Source: Vermamoeba vermiformis
Lineage: Eukaryota; Tubulinea; Echinamoebida
Direction of reading: 5' to 3'
Assembly: GCA_045837725.1 (NCBI GenBank)
Contig: JBEWZL010000163.1
Span: forward strand, 372,001-436,000
Length of the DNA stretch: 64,000 nucleotides
Under the pieces are notes generated by a model. That model did not search any database. It saw only the letters and a list, made by a program, of their open reading frames with translations, and was not told the origin of the DNA. Below are positions 10,037 through 21,893 of this stretch, piece by piece. Position 1 is the stretch's first letter. Every line of letters begins with the position of its first letter. Both the position numbers and the translations under genes were made by a program.

Positions 10037-12326
10037 ATGGAAGAAAAGCACGTTTCGAAGAAATTCAAAGGAGGATCAGGTGCTCCGTAAGCTCAAAATC
10101 AATTTGCCTGATGTATTTACAAGTCTAATAATAATTTATTATATATAGGATATTAATTGATGAAGAAGAGGACGAAGATTTGAAGCGAGCAATTGAATTA
10201 TCGTTGCTAGAACAAGATCCGAATTACAAATCCAAATCAAGCACTTCTACGGAGACCAAAAAACGCAAGCACGATGGTAATAATACATTATAATTTAATT
10301 ATAGCGTACATGCTCAAAATCATGTCCGTTTTCAGATTATGAAAATTTTAATTATTTGGATGTAGCAATCACCGAAATCAAAGAGGACAAATCAAGCACT
10401 ACGACACAAGATTGGACAGAGCCACAATTGTTCTTCAGATTACATCGTATTCGAGGAATTTATCCCAAAGGAAATGTCGAAGCACTGCCGATCCAACAAT
10501 TAATCACGGTACGAACAGATCTGCTCTGTTAATCCGATTCTAATGCCATTTAATATCTAGAGCGATGCTAAGAAAATAATATTAACGACATATAAGCTCG
10601 AACTCGAGTGGTTATTGAAGGCCTGTCCTATTTTATTGAGCATACCCGTATTTATTTCTCACGGTGAAGACGCTGAAATGTTGCAAAATGTGGGTAAAAT
10701 AGCATTAATTTCCTAGTATTAATATATAATAATACCGACCATATTATCTATAACAGGAATATATTCCCGATAATGTCAAATTGTCAACGCCAAAAACATC
10801 AGTCATGTACAGCGTAAACCATGGAAAAATTATGTTAATAGGCAAGTATAAATATATTAATATATAAATAACGAAGCTAATGAAATTTCCTTATTTAGAA
10901 TACGAAAAAATGTTACGGGTCGTTGTTTCAACTGCAAATTTATTGTCAGTAGATTATGACCGAAAGACTCAAGTACGCTATAGCTAATATAGCGAACGAT
11001 TATATTAATATTAAATAGGGGCTATGGTGCCAAGATTTCCCGAAGCTAGATCCAGAAAAAATTGTTGCGAAGAAAATTTATAACTCAAAACTTGGTTTAT
11101 TAGACCCACAAAATCTAGCGTGGGACTTTCAAATGACACTTGAAGATTATTTGAAGCACTTAGGCGTTAATAACGTATTTAATCTCAACCACTATGATTT
11201 TTCAAAAGTTCGGATCGTCCTGATCCCAACAGTTCCCGGGTACGTTCTTATTAAATCCTTAAATATGCGATATGGTATTAATATACTTATTAGAACGCAT
11301 AAATATGGAAACGAGAACAAATACGGCCATTTGAAATTGAAAAAATTTCTGTCGGTAAATCCGGTGGATCTGGATTCATTTGCAGAATCGAGCTATGCCT
11401 TGCAAGTACGTTATAATACTAAATATATAATGTATATACTAACAACTCTTAGTTTTCGTCAGTCGGAGCGTTGTCCGAGAAATGGCTGTTCAGCGAATTT
11501 AAGCAAAGTTTAACTGTCAGCGCGCACCATACTGCGGCTGGCCAATCACATGAAAGCAAAGAAGAGAAAGGGAAAAAGAAGAAAAATACTGCAAATAACG
11601 ACGACATTCAGTTAGTATGGCCCACCGTTGATTACGTTAAAGTAAGTTCGTTTTTTAGCAGGATCCGCTCTCTTCAATGACTCTTTATTTATTATATACT
11701 AACATGCTTATATAATAGGATAGTATTGATGGATATATGGCTGGTGGATCCCTTTGTTTCTCGAATAAGAACTTGAAGCCATTTTTATCGAGTCATTTCC
11801 ACGTCTACGAGCCTCCAAAAGAACGACGTGCTATACCACCGCACATTAAGGTAAAAATGAATTGGAATTTTATCAATTTTATTTCAGTTTTGGATCGAGC
11901 AAGATCAAGCGGCTCTTTGAAACAGTTATTAATTAAAATACATTGCAGTGCTATACGCGATATAACAAGGACCTTAACATGGCATGGGTACTATTATCAA
12001 GCGCGAATCTATCAAAGGGCGCAATGGGCGAGCTGCAAAAAGACGGATCTCAATTCATGCTCAGAAACTTCGAGATGGGAGTCTTGTTCTTGCCTAGCCT
12101 GGCTAAGGACTCCAAAGATCAAGTTGTTGAATATAAGAGCGATCCTGAGAATACTGGAGTCCATATTGAAGATGAAAAAGAAGGAAAAAAGAAAATCATT
12201 AATTTTCCGTTCCCGTACAAATTTCCGCCTAAAAAATACGACGCTAACGATAAGCCGTGGATTTGGGACGTTAAATATAACAGCCCTGATATATTCGGTA
12301 ACAATTGGCCTATTGGCTTCATGTAA
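10037..12326 (+). CDS. TDP1: Tyrosyl-DNA phosphodiesterase 1 (TDP1)
   Basis: TDP1 removes topoisomerase I peptides and other 3' adducts from DNA ends during nuclear DNA repair. About ten exons encode a protein starting MEEKHVSKKFKGGSGAP. A ubiquitin-interacting-type helix (DEDLKRAIELSLLEQ) near the N terminus is unusual for human TDP1 but occurs in some relatives. Both HKD catalytic half-sites are visible: the first as VNHGKIMLI followed by STANLLSVDYDRKTQGLW, the second as PPHIKCYTRYNKDLNMAWVLLSSANLSKGAMG, giving the two His/Lys pairs and both Asn residues. The C-terminal segment ends KPWIWDVKYNSPDIFGNNWPIGFM. Length and order agree with the family. It is divergent from EZH and converges on the F-box/LRR gene, with only 82 bp between the two stop codons. 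Confidence 0.93.
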
Positions 12327-12408
12327 ATAAAAATTCAGCCGGATCAGCATCCGTTACAAAAACGATCCGATTTATTTTTCAAATTTTCTTTCGAACTATT
12401 ACACATAT

Positions 12409-14652
12409 TTACATACTATCTTTTTTGCCAGAACTTATTGTTATAGGCACGCACATATTATTCGCTACTTGCGCGCTCTTGGAAGGCATAGTCATGCCCA
12501 TAACAACTCCTTTCAAATATTTTAATACTAGCTGAATTGATCCTCGTCGTTCTTTAATTTCAATGTCCCAATCATTGCCTTCAAGCTTCAATTCCTAAAA
12601 TAGAAAAGTTAGATCCGCTACAAAAAAATTCTTGCAAAGATTGATTTTGAAGCCGTACTTTTAACCCGTCTAGCAGTCCTAAGCTCGCAGGCAGAAATTT
12701 CAAATTGTTAAAACTCAAATTAAGTACTTTGAGTTTCTTCAGCTGTGCTATTGACTCGCTAAGTTTGACCAATTTGCAGTTGCTCACATCCAGCTGTTCC
12801 AAGTTCGATAATTTTCCGATGGCATCGGGTAATACTGTCAATGGATTGTTATCCAAATACAACCACGTGAGTTTGGTCAATTTTGAAATATCGCTTGGTA
12901 CGGTCGTGATGCCACAGTTTGACGCGTGAAGAATTTCCAAATCAGGCAATCTTTGCAGAAATTCTCTCGATAAGGAAGTGATCCGTTTGTTGCCGTCAAT
13001 ATTGATCGATTGTAATGTCGTTAAGTTGTAAATGACAGGCGGAATTTCTTCAAAATCGCAGTGACTCAGATTCAGTTCCTTCAAGCGCGTGAGATTCACG
13101 AACTCTGGCGGAAAATCTCGCAACGGGAGATTAGAGAAATTGATTCCTTCGAGTGAAGTCAAGAATCCTATAACTGCTGGCACGTGCTGGATGTTCATCC
13201 ATGACTCGAGTTGCAAATATTTAGCTGAGATCACGTGGTGGTCCATGATATACTGTGCGGCAGTTTTATATTCATAACTCGATTGTTTTGAGCCTAAATA
13301 TGGATATTAAGTATAAATAAAGTAAACTTGAATGATTTTATCGAGATGTAGCGTGACACTTGAACATGACAGGTGTCAAAAGAATTTGCGCTAGATTGAT
13401 ACTTACTGATATATAAGCCTTGAAATTGGCGTTTAAATATCGCACTCCAATTGATTTCGCGGTCATTTATCGGCACGGGCTTGACGCGCGGAAAATGATA
13501 GACAAACATTTCTTGCCATAACTTGTTGTCCATGGCTTCGGCGTAAAACTGCGCTGAAACTCTATAAAACCAATGTCAGATATGTAATTACTATGAGATT
13601 CGTGTTTTTCATGAAGTTGATTGTGCTGCGAATTGTACTTTACAACTTTAATTCAGCGGTTAGAAAAACTGAATAAATATTGCAATAAATAGGGGTGATT
13701 ATTAGGATATTATAGGATACTTACTGAGCGGTTTTGAGAAGATCTTTGTATCCCAAATAATGAAATATGGAATAGTAAATTTCGCCGGAAAGTAGATCAA
13801 AAACAGTCGTAGATGCCGATCCAGAATCATTTTCTTCGGCCAACGAACTTTCGACACTGTCTATTGGGCTGACATATGACGTATCAGCCGACTTGGGTCG
13901 TTCTAACAGAGGATTTGACTTCATTTTCGGTACGACATCTGCGACAGCCATGTACTTCGAAGAGATCTTTCGTTTGAATAGCAAAGGTGATGTTTTTGTC
14001 TTTTTCGCTTCATCGTCAGTCGGTTCTTTTGTCGCCTGCTTGATAATTAGTAACCTCGCAGATACTTTCGAAATCCAAATTTAGATCGAACTTGGAAAAA
14101 GCTAAAACAGAAAATATCTGAAATTCGCAACGTCTTATATCCATACCATTTGGCCTACTATGCATTTTATCCATTGATCTCGCTCAGTTTCAGTATCCGA
14201 ATGAATTACCATGCGTCTTGTCACATGATCCACAATAAATACGTTGAGCTTCGTCTTGTGCCGATAAATCTGCAATATATCTCGTATTTTGTATTCTTTT
14301 TTGTTGTTTCTAATGATATTTTGGCTCGTCGTTACTTTCCGTTCCTCCGTGGCGACGAGATGCAGACCCGTACATGTCAACATCAGAGTAAAAATCTTCA
14401 ATTTGTTTTTTAATAGCCTCCCCTCTATTCTGACTACTCCTTCTTTGACTATTAGCCTAATATAATTTAATTAAAATTGGTTCAAGTACGGAAAAAGAGT
14501 TTTAAAACGGGCATCTGAAATAAAATTCTATCAAATGACGCCTAATGAAAAAAAATTGCATAAAATATATTATAAATAATTCATGACAGCAAATTTTACT
14601 GAAATTACTTCATATTGACTTACGAAGATCCGCTGTCATCGTTTCGCTCCAT
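12409..14652 (-). CDS. PH - F-box - leucine-rich-repeat protein
   Basis: Starts MERNDDSGSS, and after one longer intron continues in phase into a pleckstrin-homology domain (KEGVVRIEGRLLKNKLKIF, then YKIRDILQIYR and DTETERDQWIKCIVGQM, with the invariant Trp of the last PH helix). A linker rich in Lys and Ser follows, then an F-box-like segment (FDLLSGEIYYSIFHYLGYKDLLKTAQ, RVSAQFYAEAMDNKLWQEMF), then about seven LRRs of the SHOC2/PIRL type (LKELNLSHCDFEEIPPVI, LTWLYLDNNPLTVLPDAIG, LKVLNLSFNNLKFLPASLG). The stop is just after SSGKKDSM. F-box proteins normally recruit targets to SCF ubiquitin ligases, and PH domains bind phosphoinositides or proteins; together they suggest a membrane-directed SCF adaptor (inference). 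The exon joins in the PH-to-F-box linker were chosen by phase. Confidence 0.8.
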
Positions 14653-14887
14653 TATTATCCTGGTTAAATTCTTATTCGTTGTGGTAGCATCTATTATACT
14701 TCTTTAACGATTAAAATGTTGTGTTATACAAGCGGAGATTGAAATAAAGAAAAGTATTGGAGATCCCCAACACCGTCAAATTTCAAAACGTAATTTGTGA
14801 ACCAGATACACTAGTATCGTAGTTCTCATCTAATCTCGTAAACCAAGCCATATGTTCGCCGTTTGAAAGATTTATTTACATAAGAGA

Positions 14888-16109
14888 TCAGATTCGGTAC
14901 TCGCGTGGAACTCGGATGTACAACAAGGGCTCCGTCCGCATACAAAATGACATCACCATTGCTGGTAAGCTGCATAAAGACCCCACGACGGCTATAATAT
15001 AATCATAAAGTCAGCAATCTCTACTAGCAAATTCGAGCCGTAAATTATTGAATCGAAACTCAGCGAAATAAATTCTTGTGGACATAAACAGCTAGCAATA
15101 TTAAAATATGGCTATCGATAGATTATATTATATTGTGGCTAACGTACCTGCTACCCAGCCAAATGAAGGACCCCAGGTTGTTGAAACGTAAGAGATCTCA
15201 AACGTGCCGTAGAACGAGTAACAAGTCTTCTGAAACTTTGTACAAGGTATAAGATTTGATTTATCGCTCCTGATAATATGTTAATTGCACGAAGAGAAGG
15301 CAGAAGAATAGCAGATTTAGGCCGCGGATCCAAATTGCAAAATTGTTACTTGACTTACCCTAAGGCTAAAGGCAGCGTAAAGAAGAAGCATGTGGCACCT
15401 ACGATAGCTATTGATGCTAGAATTGATATAGAGACGACTAAGAACTTGTACGGGGTCAGATCGAAGGTAGTATTCTTTCGACGTCTAAAGTAGGCCAGTA
15501 AGAGGAACAAAATGACCAATGAGTGCGTGACCACACTTGCAACGACAAGGTAATTACATAGTCCGAATAGCAAGGTTGTTGAAGGCTCTTCGGTCGTTAC
15601 GTCATTCCATAGAACCTGCGAGACAGATGAGGTTCGGATTCGGGTCTGGCGATCGAAAATTCGTTTAAAGAGGACTTAGTACTTACTACAGTCGTGTTAA
15701 ATGGCGTTGTCCCGATAAATGATACAGTGTGGACGCCATCAAAGTACCAAAACGATTCCTTTTCAGATATGATCGAGTCTTGCTCTACAATAACATAGTA
15801 CCTGTTCATTTTAGCAATATTAGATCCTTCTTATCAGATGCCGAAACTTTTACAAAATTAAATGATAAGGCGTACAGAAACGGGATCACGCAATAATGAA
15901 ATTTGTTTGTAAAATTCCAGATGCGTCTGTCGACCCATCTTTTCGTGCCATGAAATGTACATTTACATATATCAGATAATCCGTTGGTAAATAAATTTAC
16001 GGGAGTAAGTATAGACGAGATCTTACCAAGGCGAAAAGAGTGATAACAGCGAGGCTGCAACTACTATTCCAGCAGCGACAGAGTGGAGGCCATATAAAGA
16101 AAACACCAT
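14888..16109 (-). CDS. Four-transmembrane protein, claudin/Sur7-like layout
   Basis: Five exons agree in phase. The protein starts MVFSLYGLHSVAAGIVVAAS, a first hydrophobic helix. It then has a large extracellular loop (WYYVIVEQDSIISEKESFWYFDG), a second helix (FGLCNYLVVASVVTHSLVILFLLL), a basic turn (YFRRRKN), a third helix (FLVVSISILASIAIVGATCFFF), a second loop with Cys (CTKFQKTCYSFYGTFEISYVSTTWG), a fourth helix (GWVAAVVGSLCSLPAMVMSF), and a short basic cytoplasmic tail ending RVPREYRI. This is the tetra-helix layout of claudin, Sur7 or stomatin-independent membrane organisers; the pattern is visible but I cannot assign a named family. The first intron is long (about 230 nt). It probably sits in the plasma membrane. 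Confidence 0.72.
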
Positions 16110-16507
16110 AAAATAACTTTAATATCGCCTTGTTACCGACATCCGCGTGGAAAATATAAAAAATGAAACGGCACCCCGATCTTTGAGCCTCACCGAACAA
16201 GCTCTTTTAGTACCTTCAGGATTAACACATCTGGAAACGGGTTACACCCGCGACCGCCGGTTCATATCCAATGAAGTATGGTGATTCGCCATCACGAAAG
16301 CCAAACTGTGTTTCTCGGATCTTCCAGATGCACAGCAAAGTGAACTTAGTATCGCCGAAGCTTCCTCGCTTTCTATCGCTCGGGCCGAATAAATTTCATC
16401 GGGAAAAAATCAATCGACGGAGCGGGAGCATGTGCCAGCCCAGTTAAAAAGCCAAAAACGAATCGTTTCTCAGTTCTACACGATCACACAACTAACCGAC
16501 ACAAAAG

Positions 16508-18269
16508 ATGACCGACAAAGCTGCTAAACCAGAAGATTTACGCATCAAGCCCGACTACGATCCTCGTACTATTCGCGAGTATATGAACGCTGAGCAGATC
16601 GCTATTTTGGAGCAGTTCCGTGCATCCTTGAGCGAGATTTATACCACCAAGTTAACAAAACGCCAAGAACTCTTCTTAACAGATTCAACATTATGCAGAT
16701 ATTTGCGTGCACGAGGTAAATATTTGTTTCCTTCGGTCGGGGCAGTGTAATTTTCTCCGATCCGTTGCATCCCGAACAATTTTAGACCCGACAGCTCGGT
16801 CTCGTGCTAATTTCTCAAAATAGTAATACATTAATTTTTATCATTATTCTAACGCTCGGCCTGTTTTTTGAGACCATCGGAAGAGAGATCTTCCGTAGCC
16901 GCCAAAATATCTAATCAAAATTAACTAATTTAATTAGATTGGAAGCTTAAAAAGGCTCAACAAATGCTCGTGAATTCGCTCAAATGGCAGCGAGAATACA
17001 AACCTTGGAGAATCGTTCCTGATGACGTCCTTGGCGAGCTGAAAAATGAAGGCAAATTGTATCATAACGGCTACGATAAATACGGAAGACCGGCTATCTA
17101 TATGAAGCCTCGTCACGACACTACAGGCGCCAAAGAAAGGTAAAAATCTTTTGCAACGGATCTTCTAGAAAGCGATCCGCGATTCCCGTTTAATCGCATT
17201 ACTAACTCTGCGGTATTATAGAGTGGCCAAAGTAGAATCTATCGTGCTTTCATTGGATCTTTTAACACGATTAGCGTAAGCAAACGCCAGATGCGTTTAT
17301 AACAATTGCTGGCAGTAAATTAATTGATTTAATTTGTTTAGTGAGACTAAAGGCCGCGAGAAAGTTACACTTGTTGTCGACTTTAAGAGCTTCAGTCAGC
17401 TCACTGGCATGTCTCAAATTAAAATCAGTCAAGAGTTTATGAAAATTTTGTCGGATCACATGCCTGGTAAGTACTCCGCTTTCAAATATTATTATCAAGG
17501 CACATTGTAACGTTGGTTTATATAGAACGTTTGGGCAATGCACTTATTGTTAATGCTCCTTGGATTTGGGGTGTTTTCTGGAAGGTATGTCGGATCGCGT
17601 TTAAAAAACAATTTCTTTAGTAATTTGGTTACTAATACAATTTTAATATAGATCATTAGTCCGTTAATTGACGATGTCACTAAGCAAAAAGTTAAGATTT
17701 TGAAGCACACTACAGATCTCCTCCAATACTTTACCGAGGATCAATTAGAAAAGGACTATGGAGGCAAGAACGAGTACAAATATGATTTTGAGACTTATAA
17801 GAAATATTTGGACGAGTTGTACACGCAGTTCCACAACCGCCCACCAAAATCAAGCCGTGGACACCAAGAATCTACCTCGGATGCGACTGATACTAGCAAA
17901 GAAGAGCACGCTAAGGAGCACAAATCGAAGGACAAGCACAAGGACAAGAAGGACAAGAAAGATAAGAAGGATAAGCCCGAACATCACGAAGACGAATCTA
18001 AATCCGAGAAGGATCACTCGATCTCGCACCACGAGCATTCAAAAGAAGAGCATTCTAAGGAACATCACTCACATGCTAGCAAAGAACACCATTCTAAAGA
18101 AGAGCACTCGCATTCTCATCACGAGCATCACTCGAAAGAAGAGGATCACTCAAAGGAAGAACATAAACAAAAGGAACACAAGCATAAGGACAAGAAAGAA
18201 AAGAAAGATAAGAAGCATAGAGATGCCGCGACTAAGGAGGCTACTGAAGAGGTACCCGAGTCCAAATAA
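16508..18269 (+). CDS. Sec14-like CRAL-TRIO lipid-transfer protein with His/Lys/Glu-rich tail
   Basis: Starts MTDKAAKPEDLRIKPDYDPR. A CRAL-TRIO N-terminal helical part (LEQFRASL, then LTDSTLCRYLRAR and WKLKKAQQMLVNSLKWQREYKP) precedes the lipid-binding lobe (YHNGYDKYGRPAIYMKPR, VTLVVDFKSFSQ, ERLGNALIVNAPWIWGVFWKIISPLIDD, and the QYFTEDQLEKDYGGKNEYKYD end motif). These are the standard Sec14 elements, including the DxxGRP motif. Sec14 proteins exchange phosphatidylinositol or other lipids between membranes. After residue about 270 comes a tail of roughly 135 residues made almost entirely of K, E, H, S and D, with repeated SKEEHSK-type units, absent from canonical Sec14. Introns are short and often contain GATC words. 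A polyadenylation-like AATAAA lies about 80 bp past the stop. Confidence 0.88.
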
Positions 18270-18486
18270 GATCCTCTAAAATTCGATCTTTTTTTGAAGT
18301 TTTGTTGCTTGCGAAAATACATTTGTTATTATAGTTTTATTTATTTTCAATAAATCGAAATTTCGATGAACGATTCCTTTGCTACGACAACGCTGCTCCT
18401 AGATCAGATCCTAGTTTTCTCCGATCTTGTAGGTATGTATTTGTTTATTGGTAACGGTTTAATAACGGCTAATCATAATCGATAGG

Positions 18487-18720
18487 TCACGAAAATAAGC
18501 GAATATGGACAACGCAGCTACCACGAGAACTTCGAGCCAGAGACACGTGCAGAGGGCTGATTGGACGTTTGTTGTGAGGCAGGACTGTCACTCGGCGAGC
18601 TTGTGCTTGATGGACTGTTTGGCGGTGGACTAGACAAGTCACTGGGCGTAGCAGTACTCGAAGAAGGTACGGCACTCGGCGGTGGTGGCACGCACAGTTG
18701 TAACCGGCACCGTTGCATTG
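18487..18720 (-). pseudogene. Possible remnant of a Pro/Ser-rich GPI-anchored surface protein
   Basis: On the minus strand one frame reads a Cys-containing segment followed by a Pro/Ser/Thr linker (LQLCVPPPPSAVPSSSTATP, SSPPPNSPSSTSSPSDSPAS) ending SARVSGSKFSW and a stop. An overlapping frame encodes VLVVAALSIFAYF, a hydrophobic stretch like a GPI-attachment signal. Linker plus hydrophobic end resemble the C termini of the GPI-type genes at 31.3 kb and 51.0 kb, but here they lie in different frames and no upstream exon is evident. It may be a decayed fragment or a gene with an unrecognised splice. Confidence 0.3.
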
Positions 18721-19385
18721 CAAAGCAATGTTTGTCAAACCCACCATAATTAACATCATGATGTAGTAGGTTTAACTAGGCCCTATTTCCCTTCAATTAC
18801 GTTAGTTTCAGTCATGATGAGATATTGCGTGGTGGAGCACCTCCGTTCAAGATTTGTTTTTACCTTATTGCTTGCCTTAGCACGTAGTGCACAACCATTG
18901 AAACGATGGATCCGCCTAGTTGAAATTCTATCTATTTTCTAGCATTCATATGGCTATATGATAGCTCTTTGTTGCATTAATAACTTAAAGCGTAGAATAA
19001 CCTTCAATGGGCAAAATAATTTAGCTTTGCACCTCGATATAAATTTCATTTAGCACGCTTTATCATCGAATATGGTAGCGCCTGTAAAGTTATTAATTAG
19101 ATCCGCGACTGACCGGCATACACAGATCCGTTCCCAAAAAGGAATTTCGAGGCACGTTAGCAGAATCGCGGCGATTTGCGATGACTTCCGTTCTGTGTTC
19201 CGAAATTCGCTTTTTCATGAACGACAGAACAAGTGGCAGGTAATTTCACCGATGTTTCACCACGTGGCGTCCCGCGGGATTTTTGCGCCGGGCCCGATGA
19301 ATTTACAATTATTAGTTTGAGATTGGACACAACACCACACATCGATCAATTCTGTAGGTGTATAGATCATATGTATAATACAACT
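18721..19385. other. Intergenic stretch without a supported gene
   Basis: About 665 bp upstream of the PH/peroxiredoxin-like gene. It contains one TTAGATCCG word (19097-19105) and frames on both strands without family features; one plus-strand frame runs into the downstream start codon. Presumably the promoter of the gene starting at 19386. Confidence 0.35.
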
Positions 19386-21860
19386 ATGTCACTCTCAGGC
19401 AACAGTTCAGATTCTGTAAGTCGAGATCCGATCCGGTTGGCGAACGAACTTTTTTTCTTTTAATGAGCATAAATGTGCCTTATTTGGCAAATGCCTTTTC
19501 GGATAATCTTATTATTGGTTATTAATCCTTTGTATGTTATATAGGACGATAAGTATCCCCGCGATTTCACCGTACAAACACCAAGCCAAAAAGTCGGATG
19601 GCTTTTGAAGAAAACAAAATCAATAGGAAAGAATCGCTATAGTCCTATATGGGTTGAAATAGACGAGGTATTTAATATAATTATTATCTTTGTGTTTCAA
19701 CATTCAAATTTTCCTGTTTTGGATTTGAATGTAAAACTAATTTTAGCTTGTAGTTGCATCAATCAGTCTCTTGCTTCTCGAAAGAGTCTTACTTAGGTGC
19801 CCTTAAAAGCGAGAAACTATTAACGTTTGAAATCGACAATGCGAAAGTGACATCTGGCTTGTCTAAACGAGGAAAATTCTTGATTACCATTGTCGATAAA
19901 AATCGGAAAAAGTAAGCTCGGACAATTACAATAATTGCATCGCATAGTCGTTAATTCTCCGATTAGATACGTATTTGCAGCTAAGACAGCAGAGGACCAA
20001 AAATCTTGGTTGGATTCGCTGAACAGCGCTTTGCAAAGCAAAAACTCGAAGTCTTGCGTTCTTAAAAGTACGTACATACCATCTTATATTGGAATCTAAC
20101 TTCGAATGCAGGATGGATTGATGACAAAGAAACATTGGATCAGATTGAGTTTACGGCAGATATTTTTAGAAGCTTGGATGACAGCCCTAAGCCAGGGACT
20201 TCATCAGAACTATCGTCTAATGTCACTACAGCAGCTGATTTATCTGAAAGCGACCAAGATATCGAAGAAGATAATATTTCTGCGGATGTCGAGAAAGATC
20301 TGAAACGCGCGTTGTACTCCATGTTTTTACTGGATGTGGACGGCAACTTGACTTTATTCGGAGATGTAGTGCACGGACAGACCACTCTGTTGTTCTTTTT
20401 AAGGCATTTTGGCTGGTACGTCCTTATTTGATTCAGTTTTGCAAACGGGAAATTGTTTCGCCACGGACACGTCATCTTTCCTAATCAGGATAAAATTTAT
20501 TTCGCTTGGAGTTAGTCGACTATCGTGACTAATTGAATCGCCTTATTTAGCATTTTATGGAGAGCAGCAGTCGAAGAAGTTATTGAAAAGAGAGAGATCC
20601 TCGAAAGGTGGTAAGTTGAGCGGGATCCAGTGCTTGACCCAATGACTTACTCAGTCTTATTTAGTGGTATTCGCGTTGCAGCCATCGGCAACGGCACGCC
20701 AGAGATGGCGCGAGAGTTCTTGAAGGACTACCCGAAGTTCCCTGGTAGCTTGTTTGTCGATCCAGACAAGAAAGTGTACAACGCCATGCACTGCAAGTTT
20801 GGAGTCAAATGTGCGCTCAGTGCCGAAGTACTTCAGAATATACGCGAGGCATGCAAAAAGGGATACAAACAGAAAGGCATTCAAGGAGATCCATTGTACG
20901 TTTTATTTTTTGACACGCGCACGCGTTACAAGTGTCAGAATTTCAGACCTAACTTTGCGTTTATTTCAGGCAACTCGGAGGTACTTTTATAATTAGTCCG
21001 ACTCAAGGCATGATATACAGAAGACTAGAGAACTATATTGGCTCTAACACTGACCTTCCATCGTACGTAAACACATCCGCCCAGAAATTTTATCAATTTT
21101 CTGTCAATTGAACTTTTAGTAACATTTTCTATTTAGACTTATCCCATTTATTACTGAATACTCGCGCAATCATCCGCAAACTACTTGGCAATATACCGAT
21201 GTAAATACAGTTAGCCCGCAGAGCTCTGATTACACGTTCAATTTTTACCAAGACAACTTTGCCTTACAACGTAAGAATAATAGTTTTAGACTAAGGCCGG
21301 GACTAATAATACTTTACTATGCAGAACATACCATTTATGTGCATCCTCGCAACGAAAAATTTGCCTCAAGTTTGATCCTCGCAGTGGTAGATCTGAAACA
21401 AGGCGATTACAAATGTATAGCTTTTCATGCTAAAGTAAGGAATGATTATGGTTATAATAGTCGAGTATGTGCTTATACTATCGTATAGGGCAAGACTAAG
21501 CTATACTGGCCGAATTATTTGAGCCGAGCCCAAATGTTCGAACAAATGATTCAAAGAATTTACGGCACTACCAACGACCAGGAATTCATTAAGGTATGCA
21601 TTATTAATAAGTATAGTATATACGTAATCACATACTAATCAACTCTTATTTAGGTGAATCGAAATCCATTAATAGCGGACAAATTGTATGTTTTGGAAGA
21701 AACAATTAATCGCTGCTTGTCAACGAGCGAGAACAGCGATAAAATGATAGCAGCACTTGAAGAAACGACGCAAGTGTTAGTACAGCACGGCATTGCGAAC
21801 AATATTGGCAGTCCTTTACTTGGATCCAGTTCCAGTAATAGCCTTGTTGGAGCATCATAA
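19386..21860 (+). CDS. PH domain fused to a PRXL2/AhpC-TSA-like domain and a novel C-terminal domain
   Basis: Starts MSLSGNSSDSDDKYPRDF. A PH domain follows (KVGWLLKKTKSIGKNRYSPI, then FEIDNAKVTSGLSKRGKFLI and AAKTAEDQKSWLDSLNSALQ, with the conserved Trp). After an acidic Ser-rich linker comes a thioredoxin-like fold of the PRXL2 (AAED1) type: LFLRHFGCILWRAA, GIRVAAIGNGTPEMAREFL, LFVDPDKKVYNAMH, and QGDPLQLGGTFIISP. The family's CxxC is CILW here, so the first Cys remains and the second is Trp. The last ~230 residues (TEYSRNHPQTTWQYTDV through HTIYVHPRNEKFASSLILAV to the Ser-rich end) match nothing I recognise. An antioxidant or redox-sensor role at membranes is possible; peroxidase activity is uncertain. 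About ten exons are supported by phase and splice signals. Confidence 0.82.
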
Positions 21861-21893
21861 ACAAGTGTATTATTACATCCTAATTAATCATTT

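Noticed and set aside
5915-14890. TGA reassigned to an amino acid in this organism
   Set aside because: The EZH gene and the four-helix membrane gene end at TGA exactly where their proteins should end, so TGA behaves as a stop.
17850-18269. KEH-rich repeat as a simple-sequence insertion unrelated to the gene
   Set aside because: The repeat keeps the reading frame, uses varied synonymous codons and ends at a normal stop, so it is part of the protein.
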